From: an uncultured Bacilli bacterium
Lineage (GTDB): Bacteria; Bacillota_I; Bacilli_A; RF39; UBA660
DNA length: 28,648 bases
Direction of reading: 5' to 3'
NCBI GenBank assembly: GCA_934130105.1
Contig: CAKOXL010000015.1
Span: forward strand, 1-28,648
Notes under the pieces: generated by a model
What the model saw: the letters and a program-made list of their open reading frames with translations, nothing else
Database searches by the model: none
Told to the model about the DNA's origin: nothing
Program-made: the position numbers and the translations under genes
Part shown: piece after piece, positions 16,389 to 24,634 of the stretch
How positions within the stretch are numbered: position 1 is the first letter of the stretch
Layout: every line of letters starts with the position of its first letter

Positions 16389-18041
16389 ATGAAGAAACAT
16401 AATATTTTGAAAGTAATTCTTTGTGTAGTATTATTTGTTACACTATGTACATGGATTTTTCCAACTATTTCTTATAATTCAGGATTAGTGGAAGAAACTA
16501 CTAGAACACAACTTGGAGTTTTTGATATTTTTGCTTATATAGTAGAAATTTTTAGGTATTTTCCATATGTAATTTTAATGACATTAAGTATTGGAATGTT
16601 TTATGGTGTTGCTTATAAAATTCCTGCTTACTCTGAGCTATTAAACGCAGTAGTATCAAAATTTAAGGGAAGAGAAAAAGTATTTTTAATAGCAGTTATG
16701 AGTATAATTGCACTTGTTGTCTCAGTTACAGGATTATCATTTGGAATAATGTTTGTTTTTCCTTTTATAATATCTGTTGTTTTATTGATGGGATACAATA
16801 AACTTGTTGCTGCAAGTGTTACTGTTGGTTCAACAATAGTTGGTATATTAGGAACAACGCTTGGAACTAACACTACTTATTACATTAATACTTTACTTTC
16901 AACAACTGCTTTTAGTGAAATTATTGCTAAAATTGTTATTTTAGTATTAGGATTAGTGTTATTGATTTATAACGTATTACGTTATGCTGATAAGACTAAA
17001 AATAATACTGATAAAGTAGCTGAATTAGTACCAGCTGAGTTAAAGGCAATTAGTACTTCAAAAATTGTTGAACCAGTTTTAAGCGAAAGCAATGATGAAG
17101 ATAAGAACAAGAAAAAAGCTACATCAAGTACTACAAAGAAAAATGCTAGTAAAACTACTACAAAACAAAAAACTAGTGATAAGTCTAAAGACAAAGATAA
17201 AACTACTAAGAGTGCTAAAACTAGTAAAACATCTAAACGTAGTTCAAAGACTACTGCTTACGATTTGAAATCTAAGACTGAGGTAAAAGTTGTTAAAACT
17301 AAGAAAAAAACTCATATTTGGCCTTTTGCTTTAATTTTTGATTTAGTATTTATTATTTTAGCAATTGGTACATTTGATTGGTCTGGAGTTCTTAATGTTG
17401 ACTTTTTCGAACAAGCATTAAAAGCTGTTGAAGATTTCGAAATATCTGGATTTCCAATATTCGCTAAATTGTTAGGTAGTGTTAAAGAGTTTGGATCATG
17501 GTCACTAAATTATGAAATGCCAACACTTATTTTTGTAGCTACTTGTTTCTTAGCATTCATTTATGGACTTAAGTTGGATGACTTTTTTGACGGTTTAGTT
17601 GATGGTGTTAAAAAAGCAATTAAACCAGCAATTTATATGTTCTTAGCTTATTTAGTATTAATTATCGTAACTTATAATCCATTCCAATTACATTTTACTA
17701 AATTTTTAGTTAAATTAACTAGTGGTCTTAATGTAATTACTATGACTATTGTAGTTATGATTTCTAGTATTTTTAATATCGAGAGTGTATATGTTGCTCA
17801 AAGTACATTACCTTATGTAACTAGTGTTATTCAAGATACTACATTATATCCTTTAATTTCTGTTATTTTCCAATCTGTTTATGGACTTATGATGTTAGTT
17901 GCGCCAACTAGTGTTATATTAATTGGTACATTATCATATTTAGATGTTTCATATACACAATGGATTAAGCATATCTGGAAATTATTCTTACAATTATTAT
18001 TAGTTTTAGTTGTTATATTCTTTATTTTATTTTTAATATAA
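16389..18041 (+). CDS. YfcC/AbgT-like membrane transporter with Lys/Ser/Thr-rich central loop
   Basis: Polytopic membrane protein of 550 residues resembling the YfcC family of the ion transporter superfamily (basic amino acid or carboxylate uptake is the usual guess; substrate unknown). The family pattern is a short first helix, the block GVFDIFAYIVEIF, IGMFYGVAYKIPAYSELLNAVVSKFKGREK, GLSFGIMFVFPF and LLMGYNKLVAASVTVGSTIVG. A second half of about six helices starts near residue 310. The halves are joined by a very polar stretch of about 110 residues (about 199-310), rich in Lys, Ser and Thr with no hydrophobic segment, not usual for the family. ATG 16389 with GGGAGGG (16378-16384) is preferred over 16362. 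It stands alone between two terminators, in the slot before clpC where ctsR-mcsA-mcsB usually lie. Confidence 0.7.
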   Translation: MKKHNILKVILCVVLFVTLCTWIFPTISYNSGLVEETTRTQLGVFDIFAYIVEIFRYFPYVILMTLSIGMFYGVAYKIPAYSELLNAVVSKFKGREKVFLIAVMSIIALVVSVTGLSFGIMFVFPFIISVVLLMGYNKLVAASVTVGSTIVGILGTTLGTNTTYYINTLLSTTAFSEIIAKIVILVLGLVLLIYNVLRYADKTKNNTDKVAELVPAELKAISTSKIVEPVLSESNDEDKNKKKATSSTTKKNASKTTTKQKTSDKSKDKDKTTKSAKTSKTSKRSSKTTAYDLKSKTEVKVVKTKKKTHIWPFALIFDLVFIILAIGTFDWSGVLNVDFFEQALKAVEDFEISGFPIFAKLLGSVKEFGSWSLNYEMPTLIFVATCFLAFIYGLKLDDFFDGLVDGVKKAIKPAIYMFLAYLVLIIVTYNPFQLHFTKFLVKLTSGLNVITMTIVVMISSIFNIESVYVAQSTLPYVTSVIQDTTLYPLISVIFQSVYGLMMLVAPTSVILIGTLSYLDVSYTQWIKHIWKLFLQLLLVLVVIFFILFLI

Positions 18042-18050
18042 TAACTTTTT

Positions 18051-18082
18051 AAAAGCTTACTTGTAAAAGTGAGCTTTTTTTG
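18051..18082 (+). terminator. Rho-independent terminator after the transporter
   Basis: A 12-bp stem AAAAGCTTACTT / AAGTGAGCTTTT (one T-G pair) with loop GTAA, followed by a T run. Confidence 0.9.
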
Positions 18083-18140
18083 TTTAAAAAAATTCTAAAT
18101 CCATCATAATATACATATACTGTTATGGGAGGAATTTTTT

Positions 18141-20441
18141 ATGTTTTCTAAATTTAGTGAAGATGCACAGAAAGTACTTATGAATGCAAAAAAGGAAATG
18201 CAAGATTTGAAGCATCCTTATGTTGGTAGTGAGCATTTATTCCTTTCTTTATTAAAGGTTAATAATGATTCTAGTAAAAAATTAAATGAGCTTGGTATTA
18301 CTTATAATAGTTTCAAAGATAAATTAGTTGAGTTAGTTGGGATAGGTAAGGAAGAAAATCCTTGGTTTTTATATACACCATTACTAAAAAGAGTATTAGA
18401 GACAGCCTTATTAATTAGTAAGGAATCATCTTTTAATGAAGTGACTACTGAACATTTACTTTTTGCAGTGTTAGAAGAAGGTGAAGGGGTAGCAATTAGA
18501 GTATTGAATAAATTAGCAGTTGATATAAATGAACTTCAGGATTATTTTTCTTCTAGACTAAGTGGTAAGAAAAAAAATGGTAAAAAGAAACTTATGATAG
18601 AAGAATTTGGAATTGATTTAACCAAGAAAGCTTTAAATAATGAACTAGATCCTGTTATTTGTAGAGAAGCAGAAATTAAAAGAATGATGGAAATTCTTTG
18701 CAGAAGAACTAAAAATAATGCATTACTAATAGGCGAAGCTGGTGTAGGTAAAACAGCATTAGTAGAAGAGCTCGCTAGACAAATAGTTCTTGATAAAGTT
18801 CCGGAAAAACTAAAAAACAAAAAAGTTATATCAATTTCAATCGCTTCTTTAGTATCTGGTACTAAATATCGTGGGGAATTTGAAGAAAGAGTTACTAAAA
18901 TGTTGAAGGAATTGGAAACAAGTGATGACATTTTACTGTTTATAGATGAAATTCACACTTTAATGGGTGCTGGTGGTGCAGAGGGGGCAATAGATGCTGC
19001 CAATATATTTAAACCTATTCTTGCCCGTGGAAAAATTAGATTAATTGGTGCTACTACAGTTGATGAATATAAACAAACAATTGAAAAAGATAGAGCTATG
19101 GATAGAAGATTTCAAACTGTTTTTGTTTATGAACCAGATAATGATAGAGTTTATGATATTTTAAAAAGTTTAAAACCAATTTATGAATCATATCATGGTG
19201 TTAGAATAGATGATAGCAAATTACAAAGTATTATTAATTTATCTAATAAGTATATATATGATAGAAAACAACCAGATAAAGCAATAGATATTTTAGATGA
19301 AGTTTGTTCAAAGGTTTCATTACTTAATGGTAGTGATAATAAGCTCGGTTTATATAAAGAAGAGCTTTCTAGGATTAAAGAGGTTAAAAAGCAATATTTA
19401 ATTAATCAGGACTTTGAACAAGCTACATTAGCTAAGAAGAAGGAAAAAGATTTATTAACAAAGATTAATTCATTAGAATTAAAAAGTAGTAGTAAGAAAT
19501 TTTTACAAAGCATTCAAGATGATGATATTGCTTTAGTAATTAGTGAAAAGACAAAAATACCAGTTTATGAAATTAATGGTGTAAATAGTAAATATATGAA
19601 AGATCTAGAAAAGTATTTAAGCAAGAAAATAATAGGACAAGATGAGGCTATTTTTCAGCTTTTAAAAGCAACTAAGCGTATGAAATTAGGTTATAAAGAT
19701 AATAGTAAGCCGTACTCTTATTTATTTGTTGGGCCAACTGGAGTAGGTAAAACTAGACTTGCTCTTGAATATGCTAATTATTTATTTGGAAAAGATAAAT
19801 TAATTCGTTTTGATATGAGTGAATATCGTGATAGTTCTTCTATTACCAAAATTATTGGTTCAAATCCTGGTTATGTTGGTTATGATGATGGTAAAAATAA
19901 GTTGGAAGAAGTTAGAAAAAATCCTCATGCCGTTATATTACTTGATGAAATAGAAAAGGCCCATCCGGCAGTTTTAAATTTATTTTTGCAAATATTAGAT
20001 GAAGGAAAAATAACTGATAATAAAGGTAATGTTGTTCATTTTGAAAATCATATTATTATTATGACTTCTAATATTGGCTTCAATAAAGAAAATGTGGGAT
20101 TTATAGAAGAAGTTAGTGTTAATGATAGTAAACTAAAGGATGTATTGTCACTTGAACTTTTAAATCGTATTGAAAAAGTAATTTATTTTAAAAAACTTGA
20201 TGCTAGAAATTTAAAGCAGATTGTTAAAAATAAATTAGAATTAGTTAGGAAAAAATTTAGTGATAGAAATATTAAGGTTCATATTAGCGATAGTGTTGTT
20301 GATGATATTGTTACTCTTACTAGATATCAAGAATTTGGGGCACGAAAAGTTGAACAGGTTATTGCTGATAAGATAGATGATTATGTCATTGATAGCATTT
20401 TAGATGGTAAAACTGATATACATGTAAATAGTAGTGTTTAA
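18141..20441 (+). CDS. clpC: ATP-dependent Clp protease ATP-binding subunit ClpC
   Basis: Hexameric AAA+ unfoldase that feeds substrates to ClpP. Two Clp-N repeats occupy about residues 1-140. The first AAA domain has Walker A GEAGVGKT (198-205) and Walker B LLFIDEIH (265-272); a middle domain with a UVR-type helical pair is near 405-440 (INQDFEQATLAKKKEKDL); the second AAA domain has Walker A GPTGVGKT (531-538) and Walker B VILLDEIEKAHP (598-609). VGF at 652-654 is the ClpP-docking loop that marks ClpC against ClpB. At 766 residues it is somewhat short. It has its own binding site (GGGAGGA) and terminator. ctsR, mcsA and mcsB are not upstream and no CtsR heptad repeat was seen, so the usual regulation must differ. 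Confidence 0.96.
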   Translation: MFSKFSEDAQKVLMNAKKEMQDLKHPYVGSEHLFLSLLKVNNDSSKKLNELGITYNSFKDKLVELVGIGKEENPWFLYTPLLKRVLETALLISKESSFNEVTTEHLLFAVLEEGEGVAIRVLNKLAVDINELQDYFSSRLSGKKKNGKKKLMIEEFGIDLTKKALNNELDPVICREAEIKRMMEILCRRTKNNALLIGEAGVGKTALVEELARQIVLDKVPEKLKNKKVISISIASLVSGTKYRGEFEERVTKMLKELETSDDILLFIDEIHTLMGAGGAEGAIDAANIFKPILARGKIRLIGATTVDEYKQTIEKDRAMDRRFQTVFVYEPDNDRVYDILKSLKPIYESYHGVRIDDSKLQSIINLSNKYIYDRKQPDKAIDILDEVCSKVSLLNGSDNKLGLYKEELSRIKEVKKQYLINQDFEQATLAKKKEKDLLTKINSLELKSSSKKFLQSIQDDDIALVISEKTKIPVYEINGVNSKYMKDLEKYLSKKIIGQDEAIFQLLKATKRMKLGYKDNSKPYSYLFVGPTGVGKTRLALEYANYLFGKDKLIRFDMSEYRDSSSITKIIGSNPGYVGYDDGKNKLEEVRKNPHAVILLDEIEKAHPAVLNLFLQILDEGKITDNKGNVVHFENHIIIMTSNIGFNKENVGFIEEVSVNDSKLKDVLSLELLNRIEKVIYFKKLDARNLKQIVKNKLELVRKKFSDRNIKVHISDSVVDDIVTLTRYQEFGARKVEQVIADKIDDYVIDSILDGKTDIHVNSSV

Positions 20442-20446
20442 GGATT

Positions 20447-20472
20447 GAGGAAAATTTTCCTCTTTTTCTTTT
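20447..20472 (+). terminator. Rho-independent terminator after clpC
   Basis: Perfect 16-base palindrome GAGGAAAATTTTCCTC followed by a T-rich run; the loop would be formed by the central A/T bases. Confidence 0.7.
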
Positions 20473-20527
20473 TATTTATACATTTTATTAAGAATTGGTA
20501 GTTTTTATTTTAATTCTTTTTTAGACA

Positions 20528-20536
20528 TGTTATAAT
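20528..20536 (+). promoter_or_regulatory. extended -10 promoter for cysS
   Basis: TGTTATAAT is a perfect extended -10 (TG, one base, TATAAT at 20531-20536). No good -35 is seen. It leaves a leader of about 55 bases before cysS, too short for a T-box. Confidence 0.5.
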
Positions 20537-20597
20537 AGGTTTATCTTTTGAGGATATTTATATAGTAATTTTTGAATATAATTATAAAGGTGATGTT

Positions 20598-21992
20598 ATG
20601 AAATTATATAATACTTTAAGTAGAAAAATTGAAGATTTTGTTCCACATGAAGATGGTGTTGTTCGTATGTATACATGTGGTCCTACCGTTTATCATTATG
20701 CACACATTGGTAATTTACGTACTTACATTTTTGAAGATATATTAGAAAAAGGTTTAAAATATTTAGGATATGATGTAAAAAGAGTAATGAATATTACTGA
20801 CGTTGGACATTTGACTAGTGATGGTGATACTGGTGAAGATAAAATGACGAAGGGTGCAATTAGAGAAGGTAAGACAGTCTATGAGATAGCTAAATTTTAT
20901 ACTGATGCCTTTTTTAATGATTGCAGTAAGTTGAATATTAGAAAGCCTGATATAGTTGAACCAGCTAGTCATCATATTGATACATATATTGAAATGATTA
21001 GTAAAATGTTGGATGATGGTTATGCTTATATATCTAATGGAAATGTTTACTTTGACGTTAGTAAGGCTAATAACTATTATCAACTTTCTGGTAAAAATCC
21101 CGATGATTTGATGGTTGGTGTTCGTGATACAGTAGATAATGATTCTGCTAAGAAGAATCAAGCTGATTTCGTTTTGTGGTTTACAGATAGTAAGTTTAAA
21201 AATCAAACAATGAGATGGAATTCACCATGGGGTATTGGCTATCCTGGTTGGCACATTGAATGTAGTGGAATTAGTAATAAATTTTTGGGTGAGTATTTAG
21301 ATATTCACTGTGGTGGTGTAGATAATATTTTTCCACACCATACTAATGAAATTGCTCAAAGTGAAGCATATTTTGGACATAAATGGTGTAGTTATTGGCT
21401 ACATGGTGAACATTTAAATGATAAAAATGGTAAAATGAGTAAGTCAAAGGGTGAGTTTTTAACGGTATCACTTCTTGAAGAAAAAGGCTATGATCCGCTT
21501 AGTTATCGTTATCTTTGCTTAAGCAGTCATTATCGTAAGGTTTTACTTTTTTCATATGATGCGCTTGATCAAGCAGAAGTTGCATATAAGAAGTTAAAAC
21601 AAAAAATTAGTAAACTTGATAGAACTCCTGATTTACATGATAATAAAATTGATTATTATATTGAACAATTTAAAGGACAAATTTCAATGGATTTAAATAC
21701 TTCTAATATGCTAACACTTGTTTATGATGTGTTAAAGGATACTGAATTAACTGATTTTACTAAACTTTATTTGATAGAAAATTTTGATAAGGTATTGTCA
21801 TTAGATTTGATAGAAGATGAAAAAGATATTGATTCTGAGTTTGATAAATATATATTAGCTAAGATTAAAGAACGTGATGATGCTAAAAAGAACAAAGATT
21901 ATGCTTTAGCAGATAATATTCGTAATGAATTATTAGAAAAAAATGTTCGTCTAATTGATTCTAGAGATGGTACTACTTATGAAGTGTTGTAG
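20598..21992 (+). CDS. cysS: cysteinyl-tRNA synthetase
   Basis: Class I synthetase charging tRNA-Cys. The Rossmann catalytic domain has the zinc ligand Cys27 in YTCGPTVY, the HIGH-type motif HIGN (36-39), the zinc ligands Cys222 in IECSG and His247 in FPHHTNE, and KMSKS (279-283). The family MNITDVGHLTSDGDTGEDKM and WHGEH-type block (LHGEHLND) are present. The C-terminal anticodon region ends with ADNIRNELLEKNVRLIDSRDGTTYE. Length of 464 is normal. It is followed by the YugP-like gene, whose binding site overlaps the cysS stop, and by mrnC and rlmB, matching cysS-mrnC-rlmB of B. subtilis with one extra gene. Confidence 0.98.
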   Translation: MKLYNTLSRKIEDFVPHEDGVVRMYTCGPTVYHYAHIGNLRTYIFEDILEKGLKYLGYDVKRVMNITDVGHLTSDGDTGEDKMTKGAIREGKTVYEIAKFYTDAFFNDCSKLNIRKPDIVEPASHHIDTYIEMISKMLDDGYAYISNGNVYFDVSKANNYYQLSGKNPDDLMVGVRDTVDNDSAKKNQADFVLWFTDSKFKNQTMRWNSPWGIGYPGWHIECSGISNKFLGEYLDIHCGGVDNIFPHHTNEIAQSEAYFGHKWCSYWLHGEHLNDKNGKMSKSKGEFLTVSLLEEKGYDPLSYRYLCLSSHYRKVLLFSYDALDQAEVAYKKLKQKISKLDRTPDLHDNKIDYYIEQFKGQISMDLNTSNMLTLVYDVLKDTELTDFTKLYLIENFDKVLSLDLIEDEKDIDSEFDKYILAKIKERDDAKKNKDYALADNIRNELLEKNVRLIDSRDGTTYEVL

Positions 21993-22002
21993 GTGATTGT
22001 AT

Positions 22003-22698
22003 TTGGGATATTATTTTTATGATTTTTTAGGGTATTTTTTGATTATAGTTGCAAGTATCATTACTTTGTTAGCTGAGTATTATGTTAGAAGTAATTATGG
22101 TAAATATAAGAAAATTATCAGTAAAAACAAAATGAGCGGTCAAGAAGTTGCAAGACTTATTTTAGATAGTAATGGACTTGATGATGTATATGTTATTGAA
22201 ATTAGTGGTGTTTTAACAGATTACTATGATCCAAACAGAAAGGTTGTAAAACTTTCTAGTGAAGTTTTTCATGGAAATAGTATTTCTTCTATTGCAGTAG
22301 CTAGTCATGAAGTATGTCATGCTATTCAGGATAAGGAAGGATATGCAATGCTTAGATTGCGTGGTGCTCTTTTTCCTTTTGTTTCATTTGCATCTAAATT
22401 TGGTTATTTAGCTATATTTTTAGGATTTATTTTTGGTTATTTACAACTTGCGTGGTTTGGAGTTACTCTTTTAGGTGTTATTTTGCTTTTTCAGATTGTT
22501 ACGCTTCCTGTTGAGTTTGATGCATCTAGAAGGGCTTTGAAAATTATTAAAGATATGAAAATACTAAATAGTAATGAAATGGATGGCTGTTATCAGGTAT
22601 TAAAGGCAGCTGCATTTACTTATGTTGCTTCTTTAGTTACTACTATTTTTGAATTATTGAGATTAATAATTATGATTAATGGAAGAGATGATAATTAA
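22003..22698 (+). CDS. YugP-type zinc-dependent membrane metalloprotease
   Basis: Membrane protein of the neutral zinc metallopeptidase family Zn_peptidase_2 (YugP). It has an N-terminal transmembrane helix (about residues 6-25), a cytoplasmic region with SG.EVARLILD.NG and the substrate-like GVLTDYYDPNRKVVKLS, the zinc motif HEVCHAIQ (HExxH), then two helices, and the further family marks LPVEFDASRRALK and a terminal helix pair. The start is a TTG: 22003 is chosen because GGTGA (21992-21996), overlapping the cysS stop, is then six bases away; TTG 21997 would sit directly against it. Insertion of this gene between cysS and mrnC departs from the usual order. Its substrate is unknown. Confidence 0.85.
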   Translation: MGYYFYDFLGYFLIIVASIITLLAEYYVRSNYGKYKKIISKNKMSGQEVARLILDSNGLDDVYVIEISGVLTDYYDPNRKVVKLSSEVFHGNSISSIAVASHEVCHAIQDKEGYAMLRLRGALFPFVSFASKFGYLAIFLGFIFGYLQLAWFGVTLLGVILLFQIVTLPVEFDASRRALKIIKDMKILNSNEMDGCYQVLKAAAFTYVASLVTTIFELLRLIIMINGRDDN

Positions 22699-22714
22699 AC
22701 ATCTTTTCTTTTTA
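22681..22714 (+). terminator. Rho-independent terminator overlapping the metalloprotease 3' end
   Basis: Stem GGAAGAGATG / CATCTTTTCT (10 bp including two G-T pairs), 9-base loop containing the stop codon, then T-rich sequence. Confidence 0.65.
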
Positions 22715-22845
22715 TATGTTAATAAAATGTTAAAATATTGGATATGTATGATGAATTAAATTGATATGGAAATAAAATAGTAAGTTCTTAGTATTTATGA
22801 TGATAAGAGATATTTTTTATATTACAGTGAGATAAAGAAAAAACT

Positions 22846-22875
22846 TTGCTTTTTATTCTTTTGATTTGATATAAT
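22846..22875 (+). promoter_or_regulatory. promoter for the mrnC-rlmB-sigH genes
   Basis: TTGCTT (22846-22851), 18 bases, TATAAT (22870-22875) preceded by TGA as an extended -10. Nothing else is seen in the roughly 130 AT-rich bases between the upstream terminator and this site. Confidence 0.6.
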
Positions 22876-22890
22876 TTAGAGGGTGATTTT

Positions 22891-23268
22891 ATGAATGTTT
22901 TAGAAATTAATGTTTTAGTATTAGCTTATTTGGGAGATACAATTTATGAGGATTATATAAGAAAATATTTAATTTCATGCAAAATAGCTAATGTTAATGA
23001 TTTACAAAAGCAATCAGTTAATTATGTTAGTGCAAAAGCTCAAGCTAATTTTTTAAAGAAAATGATTGAAGATGACTTTTTTACTGATGAAGAGATGAAT
23101 GTAATTAAAAGAGCTAGGAATTATAAAAGCAGTTCTCATCCTAAGAATTGTGATATTATTACATATAAGTATGCTACGGGGCTAGAAGCATTAATTGGTT
23201 ATTTAGAGCTTTTAAATAATAGAGATAGAATAGATGAAATTATGAAAAATATATTAGGTGGTGTTTAG
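22891..23268 (+). CDS. mrnC: mini-ribonuclease III (MrnC)
   Basis: Dimeric RNase III catalytic domain without an RNA-binding domain, processing the ends of 23S rRNA precursor. The 125-residue protein has the signature LAYLGDTIYE with catalytic Asp16, KQSVNYVSAKAQANF, the basic RARNYKSSSHPKN, and the second signature TGLEALIGYLEL with the catalytic Glu. The binding site is AGAGGGTGAT. Its 3' end lies right at the rlmB start (GGTGGTG of its last codons serves as the binding site of rlmB), so the two are coupled. Confidence 0.95.
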   Translation: MNVLEINVLVLAYLGDTIYEDYIRKYLISCKIANVNDLQKQSVNYVSAKAQANFLKKMIEDDFFTDEEMNVIKRARNYKSSSHPKNCDIITYKYATGLEALIGYLELLNNRDRIDEIMKNILGGV

Positions 23269-23269
23269 A

Positions 23270-23971
23270 ATGTTAGTTTATGGAAGAAATGTAGCTAGTG
23301 AGTATTTACAAAAAAATGAAAAAGTTAAAAAAATATATTTGCAAGACAATTTTCATGATGAATATTTAAAATTACTTATAGAAAAATCAAAAATTCAATG
23401 TATTTTTAAGACGAAAAGGGAATTAGATCAACTTGCAAATGGAAATCATCAAGGTATAATTTTGGATGTTATGGATTTTAGCTATACTGATTATCATAAC
23501 TTTATTAATGATGATGAGTCTTTTGTAGTAATCCTAGATCATCTTGAAGATCCACATAATTTGGGTGCTATTATTCGTACTAGTGAAGCAGCTGGTGTAT
23601 CTGGAATTATTATTCCTAAAGATAGGAGTGTTACAGTAAATAGTACTGTTATTAAAACAAGTACTGGTGCTATTGATAATATTCCAGTCTCAATGGTTAC
23701 TAATTTAAAGCAAGTAATTGATGATCTAAAGAAAAATGGTTTTTGGATTGTTGGAACTGCTTTAGAAAATAGTACTGATTATCGTAAGATTGATTATTCA
23801 GGTAAAATCGCATTAATTATTGGTAATGAGGGTAACGGAATGTCTAAGATGATTTTAGAATCATGTGATTTTATAGCTAATATTCCTATGTATGGCAAAG
23901 TAAATAGTCTAAATGCATCAGTAGCGAGTGGTATCATGATTTATGAGGTGATTAGACAGAAAAGAGGATAA
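23270..23971 (+). CDS. rlmB: 23S rRNA 2'-O-ribose methyltransferase, RlmB/TrmH family
   Basis: SpoU/TrmH (SPOUT) methyltransferase, 233 residues, probably methylating G2251 of 23S rRNA. It starts with the substrate-binding L30e-like domain (VYGRNVASEYL, then KRELDQLANGNHQGI), followed by the catalytic domain with motif 1 LDHLEDPHNLGAIIRTSEAAG, motif 2 LIIGNEGNGMS and motif 3 SLNASVASGIMIYE forming the SAM-binding knot. ATG 23270 is chosen over GTG 23258 because GGTGGTG lies just before it. It follows mrnC and precedes sigH by 5 bases, as in B. subtilis except that yacP (rae1) is missing. Confidence 0.94.
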   Translation: MLVYGRNVASEYLQKNEKVKKIYLQDNFHDEYLKLLIEKSKIQCIFKTKRELDQLANGNHQGIILDVMDFSYTDYHNFINDDESFVVILDHLEDPHNLGAIIRTSEAAGVSGIIIPKDRSVTVNSTVIKTSTGAIDNIPVSMVTNLKQVIDDLKKNGFWIVGTALENSTDYRKIDYSGKIALIIGNEGNGMSKMILESCDFIANIPMYGKVNSLNASVASGIMIYEVIRQKRG

Positions 23972-23976
23972 CTTTA

Positions 23977-24585
23977 ATGAAAACTTACAGGGATTTGAAT
24001 GATTATGAAATTATGTATATGGTAGAAGAAAATGAAGATGCTAAAGAATTACTTTTTGATAAGTATCGTCCTATTATATTAAATATGGCAAATAAGTATA
24101 AAAATGATGGTAAAAGGTGCGGCCTGGAAGTTGATGACTTGATTCAAGAAGGGTATTTGGGGTTAAATTCGGCTATTAATAATTATAATGCTAAACAAAA
24201 TACTCTGTTTTATACTTATGCAATTTTATCTATACGTAGTAAGATACTTAACTGTTTGAGAATGAATAATAATCAGAAAAATTTCTGTTTAAATACTAGT
24301 ATTTCTCTATCTCAACCACTTTCTGATGATAACAGTGTTACTGTTAGCGATTGTATTAGTGGTGATAGATCTATGTGTCCTGATGCAATTTTTGAAGAGA
24401 ATAATCTTTTAATCAATGTAAAATCCTTTATGTTTTCATTAGATTTGATTCATGCTTCCGTATTTGAGCTGCATTTAAATGGCTTTTCTAATATAAATAT
24501 TGCTTATTTATTAAATATAGGCTTTAAAGATGTGGCTAATTATTTATATAATATTAGAAAATCATTACGTAAATATCTTATTTAG
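23977..24585 (+). CDS. sigH: RNA polymerase sigma factor of the SigH (Spo0H) type
   Basis: Sigma-70 family factor of 202 residues. Region 2 runs at about residues 20-95 (LLFDKYRPIILNMA, DDLIQEGYLGL, FYTYAILSIRSKILNCLR); a linker NTSISLSQPLSDDNSVTVSDCISG resembles that of SigH; region 4 with a helix-turn-helix is at about 150-200 (VFELHLNGFSNINIAYLL and NYLYNIRKSLRKYL). SigH controls entry into sporulation and competence in Bacillus. Assignment to SigH rests on the linker, size and position between rlmB and secE-nusG. The gene starts 5 bases after rlmB, with AGAGGATAA as a plausible binding site. No terminator follows. Confidence 0.85.
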   Translation: MKTYRDLNDYEIMYMVEENEDAKELLFDKYRPIILNMANKYKNDGKRCGLEVDDLIQEGYLGLNSAINNYNAKQNTLFYTYAILSIRSKILNCLRMNNNQKNFCLNTSISLSQPLSDDNSVTVSDCISGDRSMCPDAIFEENNLLINVKSFMFSLDLIHASVFELHLNGFSNINIAYLLNIGFKDVANYLYNIRKSLRKYLI

Positions 24586-24590
24586 TAGCA

Positions 24591-24618
24591 TTGAAAAATT
24601 ATAATTTAATGTTATAAT
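24591..24618 (+). promoter_or_regulatory. promoter for the kinase-like membrane protein gene
   Basis: TTGAAA (24591-24596), 16 bases, TATAAT (24613-24618) preceded by TGT as an extended -10. It starts 6 bases after the sigH stop, and transcription would begin almost at the ribosome binding site AGGTGA (24625). Confidence 0.6.
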
Positions 24619-24634
24619 TATGATAGGTGATACT

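Noticed and set aside
18083..18140. CtsR operator before clpC
   Set aside because: No pair of GGTCAAA-type heptads is present in this short AT-rich spacer.
18542..18931. Minus-strand open frame of 129 codons inside clpC
   Set aside because: Fully overlapped by the clpC first AAA domain; low-complexity Ser/Phe-rich translation.
20537..20597. T-box riboswitch before cysS
   Set aside because: The leader after the -10 is only about 55 bases and lacks the T-box sequence and a terminator.
20763..21206. Minus-strand open frame of 147 codons inside cysS
   Set aside because: Ile-rich translation of the antisense strand of a certain gene; no supporting signal.
22715..22845. Small gene or RNA between the metalloprotease and mrnC
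   Set aside because: Very AT-rich with no open frame having a binding site and no stable structure that I can see.
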